From Domibacillus antri (GTDB lineage: Bacteria; Bacillota; Bacilli; Bacillales; Domibacillaceae), in contig NZ_MSDU01000003.1 in assembly GCF_001936625.1 (NCBI RefSeq), forward strand, positions 248,001-312,000: 64,000 nt of DNA. The letters run 5' to 3'. A model generated the notes under the pieces. The model ran no database searches. It had not been told where the DNA came from and saw only the letters and a program-made list of their open reading frames with translations. Made by a program: the position numbers and the translations under genes. Position 1 is the first letter of the stretch, and the number at the start of each line of letters is the position of its first letter. Positions 17,728 through 26,365 of this stretch are shown here, in pieces.

Positions 17728-19059
17728 CTATTCAATTAATGAAAAGAACCTTGTCTTGTATGTTATTTCTGCCTCTTCACCACTATTTTTATATAGACCT
17801 GAAACAGTAATGATATATTCATCACCCGGGAAATATTCTTCTATTGAATTCGGACGGAAAATAATTGTATATGGCAAAAAGCCATAGCTGTCGGTATCGA
17901 TATTGAAATAGCCAGATGATCTGTCCGTATCACTGAATCGCCACGTTTTTTGATCCCGGCTTCTCGTCATCGTCACAGCCACTTCATCGAGACGGCTGGA
18001 ATCATAAATGTCTCCGTTCAAACTGATCGACCACGGATCTTCTCCCGGAAAGAAGGAGGATGGAAACGCCGTTTCAGACGGCCATGCCACATACTCGTAT
18101 GCAGGTTCATTATTGACATACATATTCGGCGCAATGACTTTCATCGCCGTATACGGATAGCCGTCAGCATTCTCGGCAATACCAAACCCGACTTCTTTCA
18201 ATTTCGGTGATAGGATCCACCGTCTATGTCCAACACGATCCATATTACTTGCATCTGCATCGGACATATAGCCGCCGCGAATGGAAGAAATCACACTTCC
18301 ATAGCCCGCGCCAATATTGCTTGTGCTGGCGCCAAGGTAGCCCCTTTCATAAAAAGACTGATCCAGGTCGGACGGCTTTGCCGGGTAATGTGATAATTCA
18401 TTATTTGCTCCCATTAAAACAGAAGCCGCCTGCGCATCTTGAGAAAATTCATCATTCAGCACAACATCATCCGGCAAATAAGCCAGATAGCGAATAAAAT
18501 TCGTCATGTTAACCGCATCGGCAAGGTATGCATTATGTAATGACCCGCTGCTGTAGGGCGCTGTAACAACTGGTTTTGTTTTATAGGGGCTGCCCGAATA
18601 CGCCGGTTTTAGCGCCGCCCATTTTTCCTGAATGGATGCCGCACGCACTTCATACGCACTGTCAGCCTCGGTACGAATGGTAAACGGTGTTTTTAACCTC
18701 GTCTTGATATTCTCCATCTCTGTATTTTGGACACCATTGTCCACGAACAAATAATATGTCTGCCCCGGGATATACCCGCCCGCTGGCGGCAGCACAACGA
18801 CAGATTTATCATAAATAGCGATCTCGTTGTTTAAACGGTGTCTCCCCTGACTGTCTGTCGTCACATAAATGTTTCCGGCAACCGAATCGGCAAGAAGATC
18901 CTCATTGAACTTTACCGTCCACTGCTTATCAGTTGGCTGCCCGGCAAAACGACCATACTTTTCGCTATACGTCTCCCCTTGGACGGCAGCGGGCGCAAAA
19001 AAGAAGAAAAAAAGTAATATAAACCATGAAAACCGTGTAAAAAAACAGCTTCTCCCCAT
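17728..19059 (-). CDS. Secreted CAP/SCP-domain protein with N-terminal Ig-like domain
   Basis: 443 residues. Signal peptide 1-28; a Big_5/SbsA-type Ig-like module at about 45-130 (WTVKFNEDLL ... KTPFTIR); a CAP superfamily domain at about 175-300 with LHNAYLADAVNMTNFIRY, NELSHYPAKP, GYLGASTSNIGAG and DRVGHRRWILSP, which contain the conserved His/Glu-type positions of CAP proteins; and a beta-rich C-terminal domain. Bacterial CAP proteins are secreted and mostly uncharacterised. The start follows GGGAG. It is the first gene of a probable operon with the short SLH protein. Confidence 0.87.
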   Translation of the reverse strand: MGRSCFFTRFSWFILLFFFFFAPAAVQGETYSEKYGRFAGQPTDKQWTVKFNEDLLADSVAGNIYVTTDSQGRHRLNNEIAIYDKSVVVLPPAGGYIPGQTYYLFVDNGVQNTEMENIKTRLKTPFTIRTEADSAYEVRAASIQEKWAALKPAYSGSPYKTKPVVTAPYSSGSLHNAYLADAVNMTNFIRYLAYLPDDVVLNDEFSQDAQAASVLMGANNELSHYPAKPSDLDQSFYERGYLGASTSNIGAGYGSVISSIRGGYMSDADASNMDRVGHRRWILSPKLKEVGFGIAENADGYPYTAMKVIAPNMYVNNEPAYEYVAWPSETAFPSSFFPGEDPWSISLNGDIYDSSRLDEVAVTMTRSRDQKTWRFSDTDRSSGYFNIDTDSYGFLPYTIIFRPNSIEEYFPGDEYIITVSGLYKNSGEEAEITYKTRFFSLIE

Positions 19060-19337
19060 TCGAACTCTCCCTTTATGTTTAATTATGCCATTATTATATC
19101 ATTCTCTTTTGCATACTTGCTTCCCACCTTCGTAAATTCGGGTAAATTAGTATACTTTTGTCACCTATAAGCAAGAAAGAAACCCGCATCATTTTGATGT
19201 TTTTCATGAACGCTCTTCTTCTCTTTGCATTTAATAACAGAACCTATTAGTTCTTTTCGCTTGTTAATGCTATTGAATCCATCACTCTATTAAACTTATA
19301 ATACATTCATACATAACAGGTCATTTGGGGGATAAAA

Positions 19338-20717
19338 ATGAAGACATTACTGCTAGTCATTGGTTTACTCATTTTGAGCGGATGCAGTTCAAACGAAGAC
19401 GCCATTCAAAACGAAGAAAAGAAGAAAGAAACAGCTGCGGAAACAGCAGAAATGAAAGCTGAAAGATCAGACGAAACGCTTGAAGAGTTACTGGAAGAAG
19501 TGGATTTTGGCACACAGTTGACGCAGTCTTGCGGCGGTCTTGCTGTTGAAATGACAACAGCCTATTTGCATGCAGATGATGTCCGTCCATCCATTATCGG
19601 CTTTTGCCATCATGCTGGTAATGCGAATTTAGAAGGAAACACAGCCGCTGTTGCAGCAGCGATCTATAACGAATCCGACAAAACATGGCATATCGATATA
19701 AATGAACATGAATTTCTCACCCATCCGGCCCGCTTTGCCGGAAATTTACAATTGAAAGACGGCAGCGAACGTGTCGTCATCGAACTCTATGAAGATCCAG
19801 CAGCGTTTGGCGGAACAGGTGCCATCATTCTTTCTTCAAAAGATAATGGTCTTGTGATCGAGCGTATCAACAGCTCCGTCACGCAAAATGGAAAAGTCTC
19901 GACAGATGGAAACAAGATTTTGATTGAAGATGACCATGTCATTGAAACATTTACATACGGCAAAAACAGCGTCACTCATACGGAAACGGTAAAGGAGACG
20001 GATACAAAAGCAGATCGGGTGATCACTTATAATAAACATAACAACGGTCCTCTTTTTGCAACCCCTGAAAACGGTTCCGTGCTGGACGTCAAGCCGGGTG
20101 ATATCATCAGCTTCGTGCCGGATAAACCGCTCAACCTTGTCGATTTTCAAATTCGAACAGGCATGAAAGCAGATCCCGATCAGCCCGATACCTATATTGT
20201 TTCGGAAAGCGATATTGGTGATACGATTGAATTGGGAGAATACCCGTATGATGACATGATCATGTATACGATCGGAGATGCCTCTTTCTTTGCCTCAACA
20301 GCATTTTTTAACGAGCTGAAGGAAGAAAAAATGCCGGGTTCCAGCGTGCAATTATCTACACCCAATACAGAAATTGAATCCCTTCTTGAAGGAGAAACAT
20401 TCATTCACGAATACAGCGATGCCGGCGCTAAACACTTAGAATATGAGAAGTTTATTTATGCGGTTCCGTTTCTTGAAGAAGAGGGTGATATTATCTACAC
20501 CATTATCCGTAAACTGCCGTTCTCCACACCGCTGACAGGCGATGACTTCATCGAGTCTTGGGGTGAACCGGATGAGCGTATTATCGATCCTGAGTTTTCT
20601 CACGGTAATTTGACACTGCACTACAGCTTCCCTGCCGGCCACTATGCGGAAGTGCATTTGAGCGACACAATGAGTAACTCCGAGGCACGGGCCATCAGCC
20701 TGCATCGGAAAAAATAA
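19338..20717 (+). CDS. Putative lipoprotein, function unknown
   Basis: 459 residues with a signal peptide ending in the lipobox LSGC (Cys about 16), an acidic/Lys-rich linker to about 55, and a mainly beta-structured extracellular part. No family was recognised. Two Cys (SCGG, FCHH) in the first domain could form a disulfide. GGGGG precedes the ATG at a good distance. It stands alone between the CAP operon and a convergent protease gene, separated from the latter by a hairpin. The 278 bp upstream, between divergent genes, presumably hold both promoters. Confidence 0.75.
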   Translation: MKTLLLVIGLLILSGCSSNEDAIQNEEKKKETAAETAEMKAERSDETLEELLEEVDFGTQLTQSCGGLAVEMTTAYLHADDVRPSIIGFCHHAGNANLEGNTAAVAAAIYNESDKTWHIDINEHEFLTHPARFAGNLQLKDGSERVVIELYEDPAAFGGTGAIILSSKDNGLVIERINSSVTQNGKVSTDGNKILIEDDHVIETFTYGKNSVTHTETVKETDTKADRVITYNKHNNGPLFATPENGSVLDVKPGDIISFVPDKPLNLVDFQIRTGMKADPDQPDTYIVSESDIGDTIELGEYPYDDMIMYTIGDASFFASTAFFNELKEEKMPGSSVQLSTPNTEIESLLEGETFIHEYSDAGAKHLEYEKFIYAVPFLEEEGDIIYTIIRKLPFSTPLTGDDFIESWGEPDERIIDPEFSHGNLTLHYSFPAGHYAEVHLSDTMSNSEARAISLHRKK

Positions 20718-20727
20718 TAATTCAAAA

Positions 20728-20750
20728 AAGGACGCGGCCGTCGCGTCCTT
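20728..20750. terminator. Shared terminator between lipoprotein and subtilase genes
   Basis: AAGGACGC/GCGTCCTT perfect stem. On the minus strand it is followed by TTTTTT, so it terminates the subtilase; the A-run on the other side gives a weaker plus-strand terminator. Confidence 0.75.
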
Positions 20751-20769
20751 GAAGCCAAAAAACAGCATT

Positions 20770-22653
20770 CTATCTTCTGCTTTCCGCTGTGATTTTAACC
20801 GTTTTCCCGCCAAAACTGGCCGTAACAAACGTTTTACCAGTTCGGTTTATTTTTACGACTCCTTTGTTTACCGTGGCTATTCTCGCGTTTGCCGTTTTCC
20901 ACTCGGCTTCGGGGCTGACATCCACCTTTTGGCCGTCGGCGAGTGTTGCTGTTAAAGTGACTTTAGCGGTTTGTCCTGCCTTGACAGACACCTTTTGTAC
21001 ATCGGCCGACAAACTGCGAATCCCGGCGTCTACCGCAATCCGAACCGTTTTGCCTCCGTAAGCCGCTGAAACAGTGGTTTTGCCAAATTGATTGATGGTC
21101 ACTACACCATTTGCTGCAGTGGCGACACTCGTATTCGCTGATTTCCAAACCGCCATGTTACTGACATCCGCTTTGCTCCCATCGGATAGAACAGCTGTCA
21201 ACATGACGGATGCCGTTTCGGACGGTTTGCCGGATATTTTGCTTGTGCTTGCTGATAGGTGGCGAATGCCCGCATCGATGGGAATCTTAACTGTTTTTCC
21301 TTCAAAACTTGCCACAATATTTGTTTTACCATATCGCAGTACAGTTACCTGTCCGCCTTCAACTGTTGCTATTCTAGTATTTTCAGACTTCCACACCGCT
21401 TCTTTTGTACGATCTGTTTTTTGGCCATTTTGGTGCGCAGCAACGATACTTAGCGATTTCGTTTCTCCGGGTAAAGCTGATATACTTTGCATGTTGGCCG
21501 TTAAACCCGTAACAGGGCTCAAATCAGCAGATTGATTCGCTGATTTCGAGCTGCCGGCTGGCGCCTGCGTTAAACCGAAACCATAAAATGGATCTCTTCC
21601 CGCTGTGCCCAAATCTTTACTTGATTCCGTTAACTTGGAACGAAGCTCTGCATTTGTCATGGTTGGATTCACTTGTTTCAGAAGGGCTAATACCCCTGCC
21701 GCATATGGCGCGGCCATCGATGTTCCACTCGATCTCGCGTATCCGTTATTTAAATAAGGAGCAACAATCGATACGCCCGGTGCCGCAATTTCAACCGTAC
21801 TTCCGGCAGAAGAAAAAGACGCACGATTATAAGAAGAATCAACCGCGGCAACAGCGATCGCAGATTCATAACGCGCCGGATAATCGACTGTATCTCCACT
21901 GCCGTCTGCTGTCCCGTCATTTCCCGCTGCCGCTACAACCAGGACGCCATTGGCATTGGCATTATCCACCATTGATTTGAAAATGTCAGAATGAGTTTGC
22001 GTCCCTAAGCTTAAGTTGACAATGTCCATTTTGTTTGTGATTGCCCAATCAATTCCGGCTAAAATGCTGGATAAATGGCCTGAACCATCCTTATTAAGCG
22101 CTTTGACTGCATAAATGTCGGCATCAGGCGCCACCCCTTTTGTGCCAAATTGATTATCTTCTGCACCAATAATTCCTGCTACATGTGTGCCGTGGCCATT
22201 GTCATCGCTGTAGGAAGCGGTATAATCCACGAACGATTGACCTCCCGCAATGACTAAGTCGTCGTGCGGGGCAACACCCGTATCCACAACCGCAATCTTA
22301 ATTCCTTTTCCTGTTAAACCCGCATTCCATGCAGCCGGTGTATTGGTTGCCTGTATTCCCCAATCCAGCGTTTGGGCCGATGTATGAATAAGAATGTCTT
22401 TTTCCACCCGCTTGACACTTGGATCGTTTTTCAACTCTTTTATTTCATCCGCCGGAACGGTGACCGATGCGACAGGCACATTTTTAAAAGTACGATTAAT
22501 TTCTCCGTCGGCGTCCGCAACAGCTTCTTTATCCACTTTATCTTCAAACACAACAATCACCTTTTGCTCATCTACAGGCTGCGCTGATACAACAAAAGGA
22601 ACTGATGCAATGACTAAACTGCCGGCTAAAAAACCAGATAAAACCTTTTTCAC
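20770..22653 (-). CDS. Secreted subtilisin-like protease (S8) with three Ig-like repeats
   Basis: 627 residues from the GTG that follows GGGAG by 7-8 nt; an upstream extension to 22728 has no ribosome binding site. Signal peptide about 1-25, inhibitor I9 propeptide about 30-95, catalytic domain with IAVVDTGVA (Asp, about 122), DNGHGTHVAG (His, about 154), AAAGNDG (oxyanion Asn) and SSGTSMAAP (Ser, about 308). After about 390 come three copies of a module of about 78 residues with a repeated WKSANT..ATV...GKT..SA..GGKTVKI pattern, resembling Big2 Ig-like domains. No SLH domain is present. Confidence 0.92.
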   Translation of the reverse strand: MKKVLSGFLAGSLVIASVPFVVSAQPVDEQKVIVVFEDKVDKEAVADADGEINRTFKNVPVASVTVPADEIKELKNDPSVKRVEKDILIHTSAQTLDWGIQATNTPAAWNAGLTGKGIKIAVVDTGVAPHDDLVIAGGQSFVDYTASYSDDNGHGTHVAGIIGAEDNQFGTKGVAPDADIYAVKALNKDGSGHLSSILAGIDWAITNKMDIVNLSLGTQTHSDIFKSMVDNANANGVLVVAAAGNDGTADGSGDTVDYPARYESAIAVAAVDSSYNRASFSSAGSTVEIAAPGVSIVAPYLNNGYARSSGTSMAAPYAAGVLALLKQVNPTMTNAELRSKLTESSKDLGTAGRDPFYGFGLTQAPAGSSKSANQSADLSPVTGLTANMQSISALPGETKSLSIVAAHQNGQKTDRTKEAVWKSENTRIATVEGGQVTVLRYGKTNIVASFEGKTVKIPIDAGIRHLSASTSKISGKPSETASVMLTAVLSDGSKADVSNMAVWKSANTSVATAANGVVTINQFGKTTVSAAYGGKTVRIAVDAGIRSLSADVQKVSVKAGQTAKVTLTATLADGQKVDVSPEAEWKTANARIATVNKGVVKINRTGKTFVTASFGGKTVKITAESRR

Positions 22654-22912
22654 CCTTTTTCTCCCTTCGATAACTGGCTGGCATACCCTATTCCCCGGCT
22701 TAGCCCCTATAGCTTTGCGTCTCTGCATTTCTGCAGATTTGCCTTTTCATGATGTTTTTTTCCAGAAAACAGGGCCATTTACATGATGTATATCGGCTGG
22801 TCAAAAATAAGATTAATAGCTTTTTTATAAATTAATAAAATATATTTACGTAAATTCCCAAAATATCATAACAGGAGCATCTTCTACATTAAAGCATTCG
22901 GTTAAGCAGCTG

Positions 22913-23344
22913 TTGTTATTAATCAGCGGCGAGGATGCCAGCGGGGTTCCTTATTCCGATGAGCGCATCAAAGAATTACGGGACATTTATGACTGGCCGG
23001 CTTTAAAGCAGATTATCAAGCGATGTCCTCAGTCGGAAAACGGCGGTATTCATATTCAGGATGTGTACAATCTGATTGATATGCATCTGCAGAGCGGCCG
23101 CGGGTTTTCAGTGGAAGGCCGGCTCATCCGTCCAGAGCGGATGGCGGCCGCGCGGAATACGGTGAATATGATAACGGTGATGATCCATGCACATGGCTAT
23201 CGGCGAATGCTTCAGGACAAACGGACTGCGTATGGACAATATTATGAGTTCGCCAAAATTCTGGCGGAAATGATGAAAGAGGAAGGGTTATTTAAAGAAG
23301 GGAAAGTGCCGCTCAATAAACGTGATTTTTACTTGTTCAGCTAA
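22913..23344 (+). CDS. Uncharacterised protein, first of a two-gene unit
   Basis: 143 residues from TTG at 22913. An AGGAG at 22873 lies too far upstream, with no standard start at the right distance, so the true start is uncertain and the frame is open further upstream (LKHSVKQL...). The protein is mostly helical, with the segments DIYDWPALKQIIKRC and RNTVNMITVMIHAHGYRRML. No family was recognised, and no signal peptide was seen. It precedes another unknown gene by 12 bp and probably shares its transcript. Confidence 0.6.
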   Translation: MLLISGEDASGVPYSDERIKELRDIYDWPALKQIIKRCPQSENGGIHIQDVYNLIDMHLQSGRGFSVEGRLIRPERMAAARNTVNMITVMIHAHGYRRMLQDKRTAYGQYYEFAKILAEMMKEEGLFKEGKVPLNKRDFYLFS

Positions 23345-23356
23345 GCGGTCATTTCA

Positions 23357-23689
23357 ATGAACTGGGACCCGATTTTTCTCTGGCTCATTTTTAATGCACA
23401 TAAAGAATTAAACGATCAACGCGATTCTTTTATCGGTGATTCTCCGCAGCCGATGAAGCTGTTTCACGATATGGCTCACTTTATGGCCGTCCGGTCGATT
23501 GGCGGGACCGAACCGGAAGCATGGTTTCCGATGAATGAAACTGCCGTGCAGCGCTTGAATGATCCAGATTATGAGACAGGCCGGCGTGTGCGGATCGGGA
23601 AGTTTTATTTTCCGCATGGCTGCCACGGCTTTCGTGAATGCCCGCCGCAAAATAATCATAAAGTTCCGAATCATCCAAACTATTTATAA
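23357..23689 (+). CDS. Uncharacterised small soluble protein
   Basis: 110 residues, not recognised. It has a Trp-rich N-terminus (MNWDPIFLWLIF) and a His/Cys/Pro-rich C-terminus (FPHGCHGFRECPPQNNHK) that could bind a metal, though no standard zinc motif is complete. The start codon follows the preceding gene closely and the Shine-Dalgarno match is poor, which suggests coupling. Confidence 0.55.
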   Translation: MNWDPIFLWLIFNAHKELNDQRDSFIGDSPQPMKLFHDMAHFMAVRSIGGTEPEAWFPMNETAVQRLNDPDYETGRRVRIGKFYFPHGCHGFRECPPQNNHKVPNHPNYL

Positions 23690-23858
23690 GTATTATAATA
23701 GTCTATTTTTGTCCAAATAATGTTTCATATCACGAAATCCAAAACTTTACAAAAACATCATAATCTCTTAATAATCTCCATTTATCAGCAAAAAACGCGC
23801 TAAAATCGCCGTTTTCACCAAACGACTTCGATTTATTTTATCAGACTCTATTCACATG

Positions 23859-23944
23859 AACCAATTTTACCCAAATAAACTTTTTTTACTATAAAAGTAT
23901 GTAAATTGGTTAATTTTCAATGCATTTACATATACAACCAATTT
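23859..23944 (+). promoter_or_regulatory. Three AACCAATTT sites upstream of the sigma-factor-like gene
   Basis: AACCAATTT occurs at 23859-23867, in reverse orientation at 23903-23911, and again at 23936-23944, in a 300-bp AT-rich non-coding stretch. After the last site comes a CCGGG/CCCGG hairpin (23964-23979) and then the gene. The arrangement would suit a transcription-factor operator or a special promoter for a self-regulated sigma factor (inference). The rest of 23690-23996 shows nothing else. Confidence 0.4.
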
Positions 23945-24002
23945 CCTATATGCTCGACATAACCCGGGAAAAAACCCGGCTGGCGCGCTAGTCAGATTGG
24001 AC

Positions 24003-24491
24003 ATGACCATGCAATTTGAACAAATCGCGCAGCAATACAATCCAATGATTCACCGCATCTTGAACAAGCTGCACATTTACAAGAACAAGGAAGACTACCA
24101 CCAAGTAGGGTTGATCGCTCTATGGGAAGCATACACAAAATTCGACAGTTCAAAAGGGGAATTTCCGCCTTTTGCATACGCGTACATTCAAGGGCGCGTC
24201 ATGAACGCCCTGACGAAAGACGCCGCCTTCAGCGACCATTCCGTCCTGACCGGCGAACCTGTCCTATTTGAAGGAATCGATTCCAGACCAACACCTGAAG
24301 AAACCACACTCACCAAAACGGCGGGTGCCCATTTAACCGGCCGGGCAAAACGATGGTATGAATTATCCATTATAAACGGCCTCACCAATCCGGACATCGC
24401 GCGGCGCGAAAACGTTTCGCCCGCCGCCGTCCGGAAATGGCAAATGAGCGCCATTCAGCAGCTTCAGGAGCAGTTTGGTGATGTAAAATGA
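24003..24491 (+). CDS. Sigma-70-like RNA polymerase sigma factor
   Basis: About 162 residues. Residues 20-75 match sigma region 2 (DYHQVGLIALWEAYTKFDSS, then FAYAYIQGRVMNAL). Residues about 110-155 match the region 4 helix-turn-helix (WYELSIINGLTNPDIARREN, VSPAAVRKWQ). No region 1 or 3 is present, so it is an ECF-sized or otherwise minimal sigma factor, or a competence-type activator. TTG at 23997 and ATGs at 24003 and 24009 are all possible starts, none with a strong ribosome binding site. It overlaps the next gene by 4 bases, so the two are coupled. No anti-sigma gene is adjacent. Confidence 0.8.
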   Translation: MTMQFEQIAQQYNPMIHRILNKLHIYKNKEDYHQVGLIALWEAYTKFDSSKGEFPPFAYAYIQGRVMNALTKDAAFSDHSVLTGEPVLFEGIDSRPTPEETTLTKTAGAHLTGRAKRWYELSIINGLTNPDIARRENVSPAAVRKWQMSAIQQLQEQFGDVK

Positions 24492-25006
24492 GCAGGCATG
24501 CCCTGCATATCTGGCTTATCCACCAGTTCCCGGATGCCCAAATTGAAAAAGGAGACGACATCCGCGTGAATCACACGGATGGTTCACAGTGGGCCTTCAT
24601 CTATCTCGATGAAAAAATGCCGCTCAACATGTGGTACGAACATCAGGATCAGTACACGTTTGCCGGCGTCCGCCCGATCTGGATCTTAGATGCCGACCTT
24701 TATTTGCGTTACTCAAAATCAAAAAGCGCACAAGGCGCGCGGCTTCGTAACCATATCCCGAAAGCCATTTTTTCTGAAACCGGCTTCTGTTACTACCTGG
24801 CAAAACGGACGCGCCGCTTGACCATCGACGTCTCATTCAAAACAAAAGAAATCTGGATCGAAAAAAACGGCCATCTATTCCCGCATCTGTACGACTTCCA
24901 TGATCCCTTCCATCAGGACTGTGATCTCGAAGATGCCTTTTTCGTGAGCGGCGTGATTGCCTGTAAAAGAAGCGAAACCCGCATTTTAAACAAGCTGATG
25001 AAATAA
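24488..25006 (+). CDS. CoiA-like (competence nuclease-like) protein, divergent
   Basis: 172 residues, starting in an ATGA overlap with the sigma-factor-like gene. Residues 1-75 (SRHALHIWLIHQFPDAQIEK, the Asp-Asp, the FIYLDE strand, YTFAGVRPIWILDADLYLRY) follow the layout of the CoiA competence family, where a restriction-endonuclease-like core has a conserved Asp, an E-x-Q and a WIL motif. Here the E-x-Q position reads I-Y-L, so the catalytic set appears altered or lost. A coupled sigma factor and CoiA-like protein suggests a DNA-uptake or stress regulon (inference). The family call rests on eye-level motif matching. Confidence 0.55.
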   Translation: MSRHALHIWLIHQFPDAQIEKGDDIRVNHTDGSQWAFIYLDEKMPLNMWYEHQDQYTFAGVRPIWILDADLYLRYSKSKSAQGARLRNHIPKAIFSETGFCYYLAKRTRRLTIDVSFKTKEIWIEKNGHLFPHLYDFHDPFHQDCDLEDAFFVSGVIACKRSETRILNKLMK

Positions 25007-25018
25007 TAATGAGGAAGA

Positions 25019-25189
25019 GGATGTCTCAAACGTTCATCGAGACATCCCTTTCTGCGTTTCTATAGCCGGATTTTCTGATTTTGGGCCGTATTCCTTAGGT
25101 GAGGGCCGAATTTTCAGTGATTCCGGCCTTTAAGATTGGTTTCCGGCCTTTTTTGGAAAAATTCGGCCCGCGACTGTCTTTTTCCGGCC
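25019..25189. repeat. GGCCGG phased element, copy 4 (complete form)
   Basis: Head hairpin GGATGTCTC/GAGACATCC (25019-25047), then TATAGCCGGA. Forward units at 25064, 25084 and 25104; inverted units TCCGGCC or TTCGGCC at 25122, 25142, 25162 and 25183. Spacing is 20, 20, 18 at the turn, then 20, 20 and 21. It follows the CoiA-like gene directly, so the head hairpin is positioned as its terminator. This is the clearest full-length example and is useful as the type copy. Confidence 0.88.
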
Positions 25190-25212
25190 CTAATCCAGTT
25201 TGAAGGAACAAA

Positions 25213-25252
25213 AACAGAGAGCCTCCTCGACTCTCTGTCCTGACACCCAAAT
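25213..25252 (+). repeat. REP-like element 1 (hairpin plus CTGACACC)
   Basis: A perfect hairpin ACAGAGAG/CTCTCTGT (25214-25238) is followed immediately by CTGACACCCAAATG. It is related to the elements at 27.27, 31.61 and 32.19 kb, which have the same hairpin sequence and end in GGGGG(T/A)CTGACACC. Here the middle part is missing. Confidence 0.65.
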
Positions 25253-25262
25253 GTGCTATAAT
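25233..25262 (+). promoter_or_regulatory. Probable promoter of the TPR-membrane/PP2C operon
   Basis: An extended -10 (TGCTATAAT, -10 hexamer 25257-25262) lies 35 bp upstream of the ATG. The -35 is poor, which an extended -10 can tolerate. It abuts REP-like element 1. Confidence 0.55.
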
Positions 25263-25296
25263 TGTAAAAATGTCATTTTGAGTGGGAGCTTGAAAC

Positions 25297-26355
25297 ATGA
25301 ATAAGGTATTATCACCCGTTAATGATTTTATGGAATTTGCATCCGGTCTGCCTGATTCGTCATTGCGGGCTTATGAAACCGCCATAACCGATTACGTTTC
25401 GGACCGGCTGGAAAATGAAAGTTTCGAACATATTTACAAATGGCTGAAAAACACGCTGGCTCAAAATAGCCCCGAACATAAAAAAAGCCAATTCTCCGCT
25501 TTTGTATTGCTTTGCATTTATTCCAGAAGGATGAAGAACATCAGCAAATATAAAGAACTGATCGATGAAATGGGTATGTTTTTTTCAGAGGAACCTTTTT
25601 ATCCACATATCGCAGCTCTTTATCATAAACAGCTCGATACATTAGAAGGGATGGAAAGCGCAATCTATTACTCCCGCCAGGCTGTTGCCAATTTGCCTCA
25701 TCAAGTTGGCATCCTTCACAGCTATGTGGAATCAGTCATCAATGCCATCGAAAATCAAGTTGAAATAAGCGATGGTGTATTGGATGATGCAAAAGAAAAA
25801 ATGAAAACCATTATGCTTCTGGACAGCAGCTATGCCAAATTTCACTGTACCCGCGGCCGCCTTTTAGCCATTTCCAGAGAATATTCACAAGCAAAAAATG
25901 CCATCAATAAAGCCATTGATTTGGAAAAATCCCATAAAAGCGATTATGCCCTGAGAATCAATGACTATCAGTCCCATCTTATCAGAATCCAAACGGCTGA
26001 ATCTTCCGATGTTATCTTAAAGCAGCTGATCACCACCAAACAGGAACTGGAAGAATCACGAAAGCGCATTGAAGATTCTATGGATAAAATGAAAACGGAA
26101 AATATTCAGCTTCTCGGCTTCTTTGTTGCCATCATCAGTTTAACGATCGGCTCGTTAAATATGATTAATGATAAACCTTTTATGGAAAGCGCCCTTCTCA
26201 TTATTATTTTAACAGGTTGTATTTTATTAACTTATACAGGTTTGGGCGTCTTGTTCCAGCCAAAAAACCAAAACCGCTCTAAAATTATCCTTATCTCTGT
26301 TTTTGCTGTTATTCTCATTGGAGCGGCGCTGCTTTTTTATATCACTAAACAGTAG
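25297..26355 (+). CDS. TPR-like protein with C-terminal membrane segments
   Basis: 352 residues, start after GGGAG. Residues 1-230 are helical repeats of TPR type (for example SAIYYSRQAVANLPHQVGIL and FHCTRGRLLAISREYSQAKN). A coiled coil at about 245-268 is followed by three membrane helices (about 270-290, 298-322, 329-350). A cytosolic scaffold tethered to the membrane is the likely topology. No enzyme motif was seen. The PP2C-like phosphatase gene starts 10 bp downstream with its own AGGAG, so the pair forms an operon and may be a signalling unit. Confidence 0.75.
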   Translation: MNKVLSPVNDFMEFASGLPDSSLRAYETAITDYVSDRLENESFEHIYKWLKNTLAQNSPEHKKSQFSAFVLLCIYSRRMKNISKYKELIDEMGMFFSEEPFYPHIAALYHKQLDTLEGMESAIYYSRQAVANLPHQVGILHSYVESVINAIENQVEISDGVLDDAKEKMKTIMLLDSSYAKFHCTRGRLLAISREYSQAKNAINKAIDLEKSHKSDYALRINDYQSHLIRIQTAESSDVILKQLITTKQELEESRKRIEDSMDKMKTENIQLLGFFVAIISLTIGSLNMINDKPFMESALLIIILTGCILLTYTGLGVLFQPKNQNRSKIILISVFAVILIGAALLFYITKQ

Positions 26356-26365
26356 GAGTGTTCGA

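Noticed and set aside
23961-23984. Riboswitch or attenuator upstream of the sigma-like gene
   Set aside because: Only one short CCGGG hairpin is visible, without a known aptamer core or a competing stem; not enough to call.
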